Assembly: GCF_041296385.1 (NCBI RefSeq)
Contig: NC_091014.1
Coordinates: 9,337,578 to 9,401,577, forward strand
From: Aphelocoma coerulescens
Taxonomy: Eukaryota; Chordata; Aves; Passeriformes; Corvidae
Length of the DNA: 64,000 bases
Direction: 5' to 3'
The notes below the pieces were generated by a model. The model had not been told where the DNA came from. It saw only the letters and a list, made by a program, of their open reading frames with translations, and made no database searches. A program made the position numbers and the translations under genes. Below, in pieces: positions 12,023 to 23,334 of this stretch (positions are counted from its first letter, which is position 1; each line of letters begins with the position of its first letter).

Positions 12023-12112
12023 CCTGTGACACCACAGGGGCCGTGTCACAATGGGGGCAGCTGGAAAAGGCCCCGTTGGTTGCCGTTGCCGCCAGTAGAG
12101 CCTGGGCAAGCG
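12023..12112 (+). promoter_or_regulatory. Putative promoter/leader exon of array gene, unit 2
   Basis: Identical to the unit 1 leader, including the inverted repeat, the paired CCGTTG motifs and the GTGAGT donor that follows at 12113. Confidence 0.45.
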
Positions 12113-12390
12113 GTGAGTGCACACAGGTGGTGGGGAGGCCGGGCTGGGGGAGGGCTGGGGCAGAAGCGCCGGCAGCCGGGGCGTGTGTTCTGTCCCTGCA
12201 TGCAGGGCCCAGCCCCTGGCGGGAGCGCCTTGCTCCGGCTCGGTGCTCGCTGGGGCAGCGGTGCAGGCCTTGCCTCCTGCCAGCTGCCGGGGGCCCTCTC
12301 CTTCCTGCTGCCACATCCCTGTGGCTCCTGCCCCGCACCGGCTGCCTCCATTCCGGCCCTACTGAACCCCTTCTGTGTGTCCTCTTGCAG
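12113..12390 (+). other. Putative 5' UTR intron, unit 2
   Basis: A 278-nt interval with the same donor and acceptor as unit 1. It differs from unit 1 by T instead of C at 12201. Confidence 0.6.
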
Positions 12391-12393
12391 ACC

Positions 12394-14742
12394 ATGGCTT
12401 TATTGTCATTGCTCTTCGTGCTCGTGCAAAGCCTGATCCAGTACCCCCAGCCAGCTGGGGATGGGCTGGATGAGGCCACGCACCGGCGAATGCAGGAGCG
12501 GGAGGAGCTGCTCGACCGCGAGATGGCTCGGCTGCTGCAGGAGCTGGAGCAAGGGCCCCCGGAGCAGCAGGACGAGGGCTGGGGAGCCCTGCTCTTTGGT
12601 GCCCTGCAGCAGTGGCCATTCTGGGCTCTTGCTGGACTCCTGCTCCTCTTGGGCCTGTGGTTTAGCTGCAGGAGGAGTCCTGAAGCCAGCGAAACCAACA
12701 GCAGCGGCAAGGACCAGAGCTCCTGCAAGACCTTGGGAGAGGAGAAGGAAAAAGAAGAGGAAGAAGACAATTTGGATTCTGAGGGAGACGGAGAAAACAT
12801 TGATGTGACTGTGGAGGCAGGTGACAGTGGCAGCGGAAATGAAGGAGAAGGCAGTCCTGTGGCTGCAAAGGAAGGAGACGACGATGATGCCAATGAACAA
12901 GATGAAGATGTGAAGTTGAAGAAAGAAAGTGATGTTAAAAGTGACGATGGCCATGATGCAAAGAAAGATGAAGGCTGGAGTGATGGGAATATGCCAGGAG
13001 ACAATACTGCTGAAGGAAGTGAAGAAGAACCTGGCAATGTTACTGGAGGTGTGGAAGACCTAGATGAAGTAAATGAAGGAGAAAACAAGGATGTGAAGGT
13101 GGAGCCAGACAAGGATGCTGGAAAGGAAGAAGGAGATGGAAATGAAGAAAAAACCAATGATGTGCATATGAAGGCAGGCAACAGTGATGATGTAAATGAA
13201 GGAGTATACGAGGTAGATGGAAAGGAAGAAAAAGCAGATGTGAAGGTGGAGGAAAGCAGTGATGCCAGTGAACAACAAAGCAGTGATTGGATTGGGCAGG
13301 AAGACAACAGTGATGGTGGGAATGCAGTAGACCACAGTGGGTTTGCTGCATCTGAGGAAAAAAACACTCACCTTGGAAATGAAGAGACCAATGTTGCAAA
13401 CAGAAATGAGAAACAGGGTGATGCGAATGCAAATGGAGAGAAGAATGAAGATGCAAAAGCGGGAGAACAAGGTAATGTGGCTGCCAGTGAAAAAGAAGGC
13501 CGTGGTGATGGCAAGGACAAAGGCAGCCGTGGTGGAATTGAAGAGAAAGAAGACACCCGGGACGTTGGGAATAAGCGAGGGATCCTTTTAGTGGATCGCA
13601 TACAGTGTCCTGTCGAGGACGTGGAGAGAGGTCGCTCAGTGGCAGCGGAGCTGATGGAGAGCTTCACGCGTGTCTTTACTGACAGCGTGAGCAATAGTTT
13701 CTACCCGGTGCCTCAAGAAGCCATCGGGGTGGGCAGTGCCTTTGAGGGTTGGAGTCCCCGTGAGCGGGATGTGGTGTACCGCATGCTGGTCCCACTGAAT
13801 CCCCCGCCGGGACACGCCTTCCACCTGGAGCTGAACAGTGCCGGGCAGATGGCAGCAAGGACCTTCTGCGTCCGTGTGGAGCTGGTGTGCACGTGCGAGA
13901 GGGAGCAGCTGGGCGAGAAGCTGTTGTGCTTCCTGCACCACTCGCAGAAGGAGCTGCGGCGGAAGCAGAAGCCCAGCCTCCTAGAGACACTCTGCACCGG
14001 CTCCTACCTGGACGTGGAGAAAACCTCCCACTGGTTCTACCAGCTGGTGAGATGCTCGTGGCTGCATTTGCCTCAGTCGTACTCGTGGCACTTGGTGTTT
14101 CAGCCCTGCAGCCGGTCCTGCCAATTCCGGCTGAGCAAAGGCAAGGAGAGCCTGATGGTGGAGATGCTGTTTGGGGTGCGCCACGGGGACTCTGACATCT
14201 TTGTGGTCAGCCAGCCCACAGAGGCCCAGAAAGGCGGCTCCAGCAGCTCTGTGAGCAGCCGGCCCGCCAAGGCCGAGTCCATCGCAAGCACAGCGTGGCC
14301 TGAGACGTACGCTGTGGCAGAGGCAAAATTCTTCCAGCACGTGGCCAGGCAGGTGCCGTGTGAGAGCTTGCACCTGAAATGCCTGCAGCTCTTCACCTAC
14401 ATCCTGAGGGGCACAGGTTTTTCCAGCTCGACCTGGAAGACTGTGGTCATGCACGTGCTGACCACCGTACCGCTGTCCAAGTGGCGCAGGAGGGAATTTG
14501 AGCGGCGGCTGTGGGACATCATGGCATACCTGCGCCGCTGCCTGCAGTTGAAACGCCTGGAGCACTTTGTCCTGGGCAACAAGAGGCTTCCTGCGGAGAT
14601 CAGCTTGCCGCCGGCAATGCGAACGGTCGAGCCGCTCAACCTCTTTGAGCACCTGGCCCGAGATCCGGCCGCCCACGCGGAGGCGATGCAAGCTTACGGT
14701 CAGCTGCGATTCCGCCTCTGGACGCTGCTCTCCAGCCACTGA
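12394..14742 (+). CDS. ITPRIPL1-like protein, array copy 2
   Basis: A 782-residue frame encoding a protein identical to copy 1. The only coding difference I found is the synonymous C-to-T change at 14193 in a Ser codon. All parts are intact: hydrophobic N-terminus, membrane segment at about residues 72-92, acidic linker, and Mab-21-like domain from about residue 396. No frameshift or premature stop is present, so the copy looks functional. Its leader, intron and polyadenylation signal (15381) match copy 1, so its regulation should be the same unless position in the array matters. Expression cannot be judged from sequence, and reads from copies 1-3 would be nearly indistinguishable. Assignment to ITPRIPL1 rather than ITPRIP or ITPRIPL2 rests on recalled similarity and is less certain than the family call. 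Confidence 0.9.
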   Translation: MALLSLLFVLVQSLIQYPQPAGDGLDEATHRRMQEREELLDREMARLLQELEQGPPEQQDEGWGALLFGALQQWPFWALAGLLLLLGLWFSCRRSPEASETNSSGKDQSSCKTLGEEKEKEEEEDNLDSEGDGENIDVTVEAGDSGSGNEGEGSPVAAKEGDDDDANEQDEDVKLKKESDVKSDDGHDAKKDEGWSDGNMPGDNTAEGSEEEPGNVTGGVEDLDEVNEGENKDVKVEPDKDAGKEEGDGNEEKTNDVHMKAGNSDDVNEGVYEVDGKEEKADVKVEESSDASEQQSSDWIGQEDNSDGGNAVDHSGFAASEEKNTHLGNEETNVANRNEKQGDANANGEKNEDAKAGEQGNVAASEKEGRGDGKDKGSRGGIEEKEDTRDVGNKRGILLVDRIQCPVEDVERGRSVAAELMESFTRVFTDSVSNSFYPVPQEAIGVGSAFEGWSPRERDVVYRMLVPLNPPPGHAFHLELNSAGQMAARTFCVRVELVCTCEREQLGEKLLCFLHHSQKELRRKQKPSLLETLCTGSYLDVEKTSHWFYQLVRCSWLHLPQSYSWHLVFQPCSRSCQFRLSKGKESLMVEMLFGVRHGDSDIFVVSQPTEAQKGGSSSSVSSRPAKAESIASTAWPETYAVAEAKFFQHVARQVPCESLHLKCLQLFTYILRGTGFSSSTWKTVVMHVLTTVPLSKWRRREFERRLWDIMAYLRRCLQLKRLEHFVLGNKRLPAEISLPPAMRTVEPLNLFEHLARDPAAHAEAMQAYGQLRFRLWTLLSSH

Positions 14743-15380
14743 GAGGAATTCCCTGCACAGAGCTGTGCTGGGGGGGCTCACACCCGATGGCAGCCACGTG
14801 AGCACGGCATCATTCTTGCTTTTTTCGCTGGCAATCCTGAAGCTGCTTTCCTGCTCCCGTGGATGGAAGATGCTGCGGCACATGGATTCACCGTGCAGAG
14901 ACACATCTCTGCGTTGCCTTGCCCTTCGCCTTCCAGTTTACCACGGTGCTGTTGCGATGTTCCTATGTCTATGAGGCAGAAACTGGCTCCACCTGCACAT
15001 CCTTACAGAAGACTATGAACTGAGAGAGGTTTCTTGGCACACCTCCTAGACCAAAAAACAAGCCTGTTAGGGACTTAATGTAGTTCTTCAGTAAGCTGTG
15101 CTAATTGTAGTTTTTTAAGGATGTAGTTTTTCTTAGTATATGAAAATACAACAGATAGTTTTAATTCACTCTACCATGGACTACCATTGGTAGTCCAATT
15201 TTTCATAATGGGAACTGGATATATTATCCATGCTTCAAGAGGCCCTTTAGTATTGTCAGTGTATAACCTATTTTGTAAAGTTACCCTTAGTTTAGGCAAT
15301 TAAACTACACTGCTGTAGTTGCTTGGCTGCTTTTCAGTAATATCCAGATATCTATGTTTGGAAAAACAATAATAAAAGGA

Positions 15381-15386
15381 GAGAAG
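15381..15386 (+). terminator. Polyadenylation signal AATAAA, unit 2
   Basis: Same position relative to the stop codon as in unit 1. Confidence 0.6.
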
Positions 15387-17872
15387 TTTCTCAAATTGCC
15401 TGAAAAGTGTCCTTCTTTATATTTAACCCAATGGTTCTTAGAGAATGTCCATCCATTGTTGCTACCTGAAAAAATGACAAAGTGACTCAAGCGGTGATTG
15501 TGTCCAGCAGTCACATCTCGGTATTGCACTTCTGCAACACTCTAGAGCCAGGCTATTAATTTTGTCTCATGAATGCAAGCAGAAGTCATGATGGTTGAAA
15601 CAGCTAAAATATTAATTAATCCTCCCACTGTCGTTATAGAAGTTTCCCCTCCTCATTGAGAGCATGGGAAAGAAAGCTGCTGTGGCCCACGTCAGAGAGG
15701 GAAGTCCTCTGAGGGGCCAGGAACAAGCAGCTCCGTGTGAGGAGAGCAGGCCGGAACCTCCCAGAGGAGGATCGCTGCCAACAGCAGAACTCGCTGTTCC
15801 ACTGAGAGGGAACTGTGCTCGCTGAGCTCCCTGCCTTTTGCTTCCTCTGCTGGGCAGGCACTGCTCCCACCACAGCCCCTTTGGCCCAGCTTGTGGAAGG
15901 AGGAGAACACCCTCCTTGCTCCCTTCTCCCCAAACACACACGCCTACTTTGTTCCCCTCTCCTCTGCCCCCAGCTGCAGAGACCTGCCCTGTCCCTTGCC
16001 CCAGCTCCAGTCTCTCATCAGTCCCTTCCACAAGGACGTGTGCTCTCAGTGGGTAGGACTTGATCTCTGTGTGCCATTGAGCCTTACGGCCTGACCGCAC
16101 AGCTTGTGTGGCCTCTGGGGCGATGCTTGGATTCGGGGAGAAGCACGGCCCCCATGGCTTCTTGTTGCACAATCCACCCAGGGCTAGATTGGCCAGGGCC
16201 AAAACTATTGCAGGTGGTCAAACTGTGGGTGTGGCTGTGAGTTTTGGTGCATGTGCAAGTGTGCTGTGTGTCTGAGGAGCATGCTGGGAGAGGGGAAGGG
16301 CAGAACCTACAGCTGTCCAGTGTTGCCACTGAAACACTGTTGTGTAGCTCAGGTGCTGGTTTTAACTGGTCAGTAGTATGCAACCCCACTAGGATGGAAA
16401 TTGAAAACAGTGTTCCATAAGAGCAAGCATGGCCAAATGATCTGGATGTCTTTCTGGCACTGAGCTGTTCTTTCAGGCCTTGAAAACAGGGGAGCTCTGA
16501 TAAAGTAACTGAGCACTTGGTTGGTATTAACTCTCCTTTGCACTGTCAATTCCCCTTCTTTGGGAATACCTCACCCTGCGGGCTCTGTGTCTCTCCTAAG
16601 CCTGTTCGTATTGATGTGAGTGTGCTTTTCATGCCCATGCCATCTGGCACTGGTATTACACCAGAGTTGTTCCTGCCACTGCGGTTCAAGGTCTCTCCAT
16701 TTTTGCATGAAAGTCTCGCCTCCTTTGTTACGGACACTGCACTCCTTAGGAAGCTGAGAAATATATTTGAACATAGTGGGAAAAACTTTGAAGTGGAAGT
16801 GTTGCAAAGATGTGTGGCCAATTTCACAACATCTTTCCTGTGGAACTGCTGCAGGCTGAATGGAGCAAGTCCTGCTGTCAGATGTGCATTCGGAGAAAGC
16901 AGGTTTGAATGAAATGAGTCACAGCCAGAGAACTGTCAGCGCTTATCAGTAGTATCAGATACAGGTTTCTGTAGCCAATTGTCCTTTGGATTTACTGAAG
17001 AAAACCCCTTCCTGGTTTAAATCCTGGACACTGAAATCCACAAAAAACTCACATTTGCTCCGAAGCAAAGTCCCTTTCCCTTACTTCTGTTTTCCTTCAT
17101 CAGTGGAGCCCAAACTGAGTTAGAATTTAAAACTGTGTTGTTCTCTGTACAGCTGCTACCAGAGAGGATGAGCAGAAGTATCAGGACAACCTGCTGGTGT
17201 CTTCTCTGGCCATAGACATCTGGGCTGTAAGATGTACTGAAATAATTTATCTTGCCTCAGCGTTGCCGTGTTCATGTCCAGAGAATGGCCTGTTGTCAGA
17301 AGCCTTTCTGAAGACGCAGTTAGTTGAAAATTGCAGGTGCGGGTGCTTGCAACTACTCTAACCTTTTGTGCATCCTTCTGAGGGAAGCATAGTCTGAAAT
17401 GAAGAAGTGGCAGTATTTTGAAGGCAAGTGCAATAGAAGGAGGGTAATTTGTTTGGAAAGGTGGGGATAGCACTGCCTATCATTTCACAAAGCATTCTTT
17501 GAGAAGGGAAGAGCTGCGTGCCTTAAGGTGCTAATCATGATCAGCATGTTCCATTCTGAACACCTGGACATGCTTGCAAAATACAGGACATGCCTCCATC
17601 CAGGCTGGAAAGAAGGAGCCCACTGCTGCAGGGTGGAGTGGGTTCCTTTGTGCAAGTCAGCACAAGTCCCAAAGCCTTGAGGTGGATTGGAAGGTAGAGA
17701 GCTTCTAGACACAAGCTACTGCCAGAGTGTTTGGTTGGTGTTGCCTGTTCCTCAGAGTGTGGACTAATCTCCACTCTTCATTCCCCGTGACTATTTCCTT
17801 CCTAAGGAAGATTCACGCCTTTCTGATTGCAGGTCATGTGCTTATGCAGCTAAAGGTAGCTGGGAGGCTGCT

Positions 17873-17902
17873 GAGCTGAGCTGAGCTGAGCTGAGCTGAG
17901 CT
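17873..17902 (+). repeat. (GAGCT)6 microsatellite, unit 3
   Basis: Six perfect pentamers, unchanged in length. Confidence 0.95.
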
Positions 17903-19970
17903 GGTAGGCTAAGTGGAGCAGTAAAAGTCATTCACAGTCAGTGAGTTGACCTCAGGTCCTTCAAATAATGCAGTCCAAGAAGATTTTGCCAGTATTTCCA
18001 CTGGAAGCCTACCACGGGTCTCTTGCTTTTTCTGTGTTTGACTGGCTGGTAGATTGGGAGGGACAAGAGGGTGTGAAATGCTTGACCAGGGCATGAATGA
18101 AATGGCTTTTTTCTTTAGTTGGTCCTAGGCGTCTCAACCTGAAGTTCTAGGGAGAGAGAGTGGGAGTGGCAGAGTTTGTTTAAAGCTGCCTTTTCTCCAG
18201 GGTCAGCAAATGAATAGGCTCTTTACCACTCTGGGTCTGGTAGTGTGGGCTTTCTGAATAGCTTTAGCTACAGGTGAGTTTATGAAACACCTTCCTTAGA
18301 GTAGGGTGGAGATTTTCTCTTACCTGCTTGATTCTCAGGTAACTGGAGGTCAGAAGAAATTTTTCCTTACGTTCTGCATCTTAGTTACTCCTGTGGATTA
18401 GGAGAGCACTGTGAAGGGACTGGAAGGTAGTGATCAGTAGAGATTTAAAAAGAGGAGGATGATATGCGCTGCTGAAACACAGTAGCCTGTGAAATTCCTG
18501 ACTCTCTCGTCTTTCTTTGTGGCGCTGCCTGTGAATGACTGATCAGTGGCTGCTGTGATCCTGTCTTCCTCTGCTTCCCTCCCTGCTGGGTACCACTTGG
18601 GACATGGAGCTGTTTAATGGCAACCTCATCTAGATGGCAGAATTTATAAGGAGCTGGTTGTTGGTTTTATATAGGATGGTTCAGAAAACTGTGTTTTCTG
18701 AGTGCACCCAGCTCTTGTGTCACGGCTGGACAAGGGAAGGGCAATCACTCAGACATTCTGTGTTTTGTCAGCCCTCAGCTGATAAAGAGTATTTCAGAGA
18801 TCACCCAAGAGGAATTTGAGTAGCTCAAGGGAGCAAAAAGGGACCTCGTGCTGTGCTGTGCTGTGATCAGCATCAGAGAAACTCTTCCCAATAAACAGCA
18901 CCATCGTAGCCAGTAGCAAGGATCTCCAGTCAGAAAAAAGCAATGGAGGAGGTTTGTACCGAGGATGGCGTCTAAATGCAGACACGTCTACATCCCTATA
19001 CAAAATAGAGTTCCTCTCGGAATGGCAAGAGAGAAGCCAGTTGCTGCAAGTGTCAGGAGGAGCACATCTTTATGTGGCATTGAGGGAGAGCACATTAGAG
19101 TGGAGCGAGCTAAGCTTCAGGAGTTCTGTGTTTTGAGGACTTTTCTTTTTCCTTTTCCAAACTTGTATTTCTTGTTACAGTGGCTTGTCCATTTCTCAGC
19201 CGGGCTATTGATCAGCCACATCTAGTTTAAGAAGTAGTATGGATGGGCCTGAGTATTTTTATCCTGCTTTGCAAAGCCTAAGTTGGTTGTGTGTGATCGT
19301 TTGTCAGACAATAAACAGATCTTTGAAAGTGTTCCTAATTCAGGAGAGAAACCCTGACATCCTTGTCTTCACAAAAGATGTGTGAGGTGGGACAGTGCTG
19401 GTGTAAACAAAGGGTAGGCCATAAGACTGGATGACATTACAACTTCCTGTGCATCACATAAGCAGCATGAATTTCCTTATTTCTCACTAAATCAGTAAAT
19501 AAATATTAGCCTATGTGATGTGCTGCCTCCAAAGTAAATGTCACAAACAAGTGTGCTTGAGATCGCCAAATAAAAGAAAGAGCTGAGCCCAGGTGGTGTT
19601 TTCAAGGCCAAGGCTTAATAAGAGTTCCTCAGATCACACTACAGCCTGGAAAGGAGGGGGGAGGGGAGATGTACCAACACAGCAATAAATATAAATATTT
19701 GTAGTAAAAAGTTCCACTATGAATAAAAAAATAAAAGCCTACACCTGCATACCAAGAGCATCCATGGATCATGTCACCCATATTTATATTTGAGAAGGGT
19801 TTGTGTGGGAGGGTGCTTGTGCCTGCTTTGTACAGGGAAGCCCTGGGGTTCCCAGGTTCACGACTGATGGGTCTGCACTTTGTGTCTGTTGAGGCTCTGG
19901 GTGCCCAGGGCCATGATGAGTTCCCGGGCTGGGGATGGCGGGTGGGGCTGGCCTGTGATGCGCTCTGGGG

Positions 19971-20060
19971 CCTGTGACACCACAGGGGCCGTGTCACAAT
20001 GGGGGCAGCTGGAAAAGGCCCCGTTGGTTGCCGTTGCCGCCAGTAGAGCCTGGGCAAGCG
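19971..20060 (+). promoter_or_regulatory. Putative promoter/leader exon of array gene, unit 3
   Basis: Identical to the leaders of units 1 and 2, with the donor at 20061. Confidence 0.45.
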
Positions 20061-20338
20061 GTGAGTGCACACAGGTGGTGGGGAGGCCGGGCTGGGGGAG
20101 GGCTGGGGCAGAAGCGCCGGCAGCCGGGGCGTGTGTTCTGTCCCTGCATGCAGGGCCCAGCCCCTGGCGGGAGCGCCTTGCTCCGGCTCGGTGCTCGCTG
20201 GGGCAGCGGTGCAGGCCTTGCCTCCTGCCAGCTGCCGGGGGCCCTCTCCTTCCTGCTGCCACATCCCTGTGGCTCCTGCCCCGCACCGGCTGCCTCCATT
20301 CCGGCCCTACTGAACCCCTTCTGTGTGTCCTCTTGCAG
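20061..20338 (+). other. Putative 5' UTR intron, unit 3
   Basis: A 278-nt interval with the same splice signals. It carries T at 20149, as unit 2 does at the matching site. Confidence 0.6.
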
Positions 20339-20341
20339 ACC

Positions 20342-22690
20342 ATGGCTTTATTGTCATTGCTCTTCGTGCTCGTGCAAAGCCTGATCCAGTACCCCCAGCC
20401 AGCTGGGGATGGGCTGGATGAGGCCACGCACCGGCGAATGCAGGAGCGGGAGGAGCTGCTCGACCGCGAGATGGCTCGGCTGCTGCAGGAGCTGGAGCAA
20501 GGGCCCCCGGAGCAGCAGGACGAGGGCTGGGGAGCCCTGCTCTTTGGTGCCCTGCAGCAGTGGCCATTCTGGGCTCTTGCTGGACTCCTGCTCCTCTTGG
20601 GCCTGTGGTTTAGCTGCAGGAGGAGTCCTGAAGCCAGCGAAACCAACAGCAGCGGCAAGGACCAGAGCTCCTGCAAGACCTTGGGAGAGGAGAAGGAAAA
20701 AGAAGAGGAAGAAGACAATTTGGATTCTGAGGGAGACGGAGAAAACATTGATGTGACTGTGGAGGCAGGTGACAGTGGCAGCGGAAATGAAGGAGAAGGC
20801 AGTCCTGTGGCTGCAAAGGAAGGAGACGACGATGATGCCAATGAACAAGATGAAGATGTGAAGTTGAAGAAAGAAAGTGATGTTAAAAGTGACGATGGCC
20901 ATGATGCAAAGAAAGATGAAGGCTGGAGTGATGGGAATATGCCAGGAGACAATACTGCTGAAGGAAGTGAAGAAGAACCTGGCAATGTTACTGGAGGTGT
21001 GGAAGACCTAGATGAAGTAAATGAAGGAGAAAACAAGGATGTGAAGGTGGAGCCAGACAAGGATGCTGGAAAGGAAGAAGGAGATGGAAATGAAGAAAAA
21101 ACCAATGATGTGCATATGAAGGCAGGCAACAGTGATGATGTAAATGAAGGAGTATACGAGGTAGATGGAAAGGAAGAAAAAGCAGATGTGAAGGTGGAGG
21201 AAAGCAGTGATGCCAGTGAACAACAAAGCAGTGATTGGATTGGGCAGGAAGACAACAGTGATGGTGGGAATGCAGTAGACCACAGTGGGTTTGCTGCATC
21301 TGAGGAAAAAAACACTCACCTTGGAAATGAAGAGACCAATGTTGCAAACAGAAATGAGAAACAGGGTGATGCGAATGCAAATGGAGAGAAGAATGAAGAT
21401 GCAAAAGCGGGAGAACAAGGTAATGTGGCTGCCAGTGAAAAAGAAGGCCGTGGTGATGGCAAGGACAAAGGCAGCCGTGGTGGAATTGAAGAGAAAGAAG
21501 ACACCCGGGACGTTGGGAATAAGCGAGGGATCCTTTTAGTGGATCGCATACAGTGTCCTGTCGAGGACGTGGAGAGAGGTCGCTCAGTGGCAGCGGAGCT
21601 GATGGAGAGCTTCACGCGTGTCTTTACTGACAGCGTGAGCAATAGTTTCTACCCGGTGCCTCAAGAAGCCATCGGGGTGGGCAGTGCCTTTGAGGGTTGG
21701 AGTCCCCGTGAGCGGGATGTGGTGTACCGCATGCTGGTCCCACTGAATCCCCCGCCGGGACACGCCTTCCACCTGGAGCTGAACAGTGCCGGGCAGATGG
21801 CAGCAAGGACCTTCTGCGTCCGTGTGGAGCTGGTGTGCACGTGCGAGAGGGAGCAGCTGGGCGAGAAGCTGTTGTGCTTCCTGCACCACTCGCAGAAGGA
21901 GCTGCGGCGGAAGCAGAAGCCCAGCCTCCTAGAGACACTCTGCACCGGCTCCTACCTGGACGTGGAGAAAACCTCCCACTGGTTCTACCAGCTGGTGAGA
22001 TGCTCGTGGCTGCATTTGCCTCAGTCGTACTCGTGGCACTTGGTGTTTCAGCCCTGCAGCCGGTCCTGCCAATTCCGGCTGAGCAAAGGCAAGGAGAGCC
22101 TGATGGTGGAGATGCTGTTTGGGGTGCGCCACGGGGACTCTGACATCTTTGTGGTCAGCCAGCCCACAGAGGCCCAGAAAGGCGGCTCCAGCAGCTCTGT
22201 GAGCAGCCGGCCCGCCAAGGCCGAGTCCATCGCAAGCACAGCGTGGCCTGAGACGTACGCTGTGGCAGAGGCAAAATTCTTCCAGCACGTGGCCAGGCAG
22301 GTGCCGTGTGAGAGCTTGCACCTGAAATGCCTGCAGCTCTTCACCTACATCCTGAGGGGCACAGGTTTTTCCAGCTCGACCTGGAAGACTGTGGTCATGC
22401 ACGTGCTGACCACCGTACCGCTGTCCAAGTGGCGCAGGAGGGAATTTGAGCGGCGGCTGTGGGACATCATGGCATACCTGCGCCGCTGCCTGCAGTTGAA
22501 ACGCCTGGAGCACTTTGTCCTGGGCAACAAGAGGCTTCCTGCGGAGATCAGCTTGCCGCCGGCAATGCGAACGGTCGAGCCGCTCAACCTCTTTGAGCAC
22601 CTGGCCCGAGATCCGGCCGCCCACGCGGAGGCGATGCAAGCTTACGGTCAGCTGCGATTCCGCCTCTGGACGCTGCTCTCCAGCCACTGA
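20342..22690 (+). CDS. ITPRIPL1-like protein, array copy 3
   Basis: A 782-residue frame with the same predicted protein as copies 1 and 2. It carries the synonymous T at 22141 shared with copy 2. The gene is intact, with leader, intron and AATAAA at 23329. The acidic linker (about residues 114-395) has the same length as in the other copies. That is notable because GA-rich coding tracts of this kind tend to change length, so it argues for recent duplication or ongoing homogenisation. Function is not known beyond the family: a membrane-anchored Mab-21-like domain whose side of the membrane cannot be settled from sequence alone. Confidence 0.9.
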   Translation: MALLSLLFVLVQSLIQYPQPAGDGLDEATHRRMQEREELLDREMARLLQELEQGPPEQQDEGWGALLFGALQQWPFWALAGLLLLLGLWFSCRRSPEASETNSSGKDQSSCKTLGEEKEKEEEEDNLDSEGDGENIDVTVEAGDSGSGNEGEGSPVAAKEGDDDDANEQDEDVKLKKESDVKSDDGHDAKKDEGWSDGNMPGDNTAEGSEEEPGNVTGGVEDLDEVNEGENKDVKVEPDKDAGKEEGDGNEEKTNDVHMKAGNSDDVNEGVYEVDGKEEKADVKVEESSDASEQQSSDWIGQEDNSDGGNAVDHSGFAASEEKNTHLGNEETNVANRNEKQGDANANGEKNEDAKAGEQGNVAASEKEGRGDGKDKGSRGGIEEKEDTRDVGNKRGILLVDRIQCPVEDVERGRSVAAELMESFTRVFTDSVSNSFYPVPQEAIGVGSAFEGWSPRERDVVYRMLVPLNPPPGHAFHLELNSAGQMAARTFCVRVELVCTCEREQLGEKLLCFLHHSQKELRRKQKPSLLETLCTGSYLDVEKTSHWFYQLVRCSWLHLPQSYSWHLVFQPCSRSCQFRLSKGKESLMVEMLFGVRHGDSDIFVVSQPTEAQKGGSSSSVSSRPAKAESIASTAWPETYAVAEAKFFQHVARQVPCESLHLKCLQLFTYILRGTGFSSSTWKTVVMHVLTTVPLSKWRRREFERRLWDIMAYLRRCLQLKRLEHFVLGNKRLPAEISLPPAMRTVEPLNLFEHLARDPAAHAEAMQAYGQLRFRLWTLLSSH

Positions 22691-23328
22691 GAGGAATTCC
22701 CTGCACAGAGCTGTGCTGGGGGGGCTCACACCCGATGGCAGCCACGTGAGCACGGCATCATTCTTGCTTTTTTCGCTGGCAATCCTGAAGCTGCTTTCCT
22801 GCTCCCGTGGATGGAAGATGCTGCGGCACATGGATTCACCGTGCAGAGACACATCTCTGCGTTGCCTTGCCCTTCGCCTTCCAGTTTACCACGGTGCTGT
22901 TGCGATGTTCCTATGTCTATGAGGCAGAAACTGGCTCCACCTGCACATCCTTACAGAAGACTATGAACTGAGAGAGGTTTCTTGGCACACCTCCTAGACC
23001 AAAAAACAAGCCTGTTAGGGACTTAATGTAGTTCTTCAGTAAGCTGTGCTAATTGTAGTTTTTTAAGGATGTAGTTTTTCTTAGTATATGAAAATACAAC
23101 AGATAGTTTTAATTCACTCTACCATGGACTACCATTGGTAGTCCAATTTTTCATAATGGGAACTGGATATATTATCCATGCTTCAAGAGGCCCTTTAGTA
23201 TTGTCAGTGTATAACCTATTTTGTAAAGTTACCCTTAGTTTAGGCAATTAAACTACACTGCTGTAGTTGCTTGGCTGCTTTTCAGTAATATCCAGATATC
23301 TATGTTTGGAAAAACAATAATAAAAGGA

Positions 23329-23334
23329 GAGAAG
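23329..23334 (+). terminator. Polyadenylation signal AATAAA, unit 3
   Basis: Same position relative to the stop codon as in unit 1. Confidence 0.6.

Larger units (their letters stand above)
7949..15896 (+). repeat. Tandem array unit 2 (7,948 bp)
   Basis: A complete unit in the same orientation as unit 1, joined to it with no intervening sequence. It shares A, G and C with unit 1 at unit positions 535, 542 and 553. It shares T with unit 3 at unit positions 4253 and 6245. The spacer (about 7949-12030 and 15405-15896) shows no gene. Confidence 0.97.
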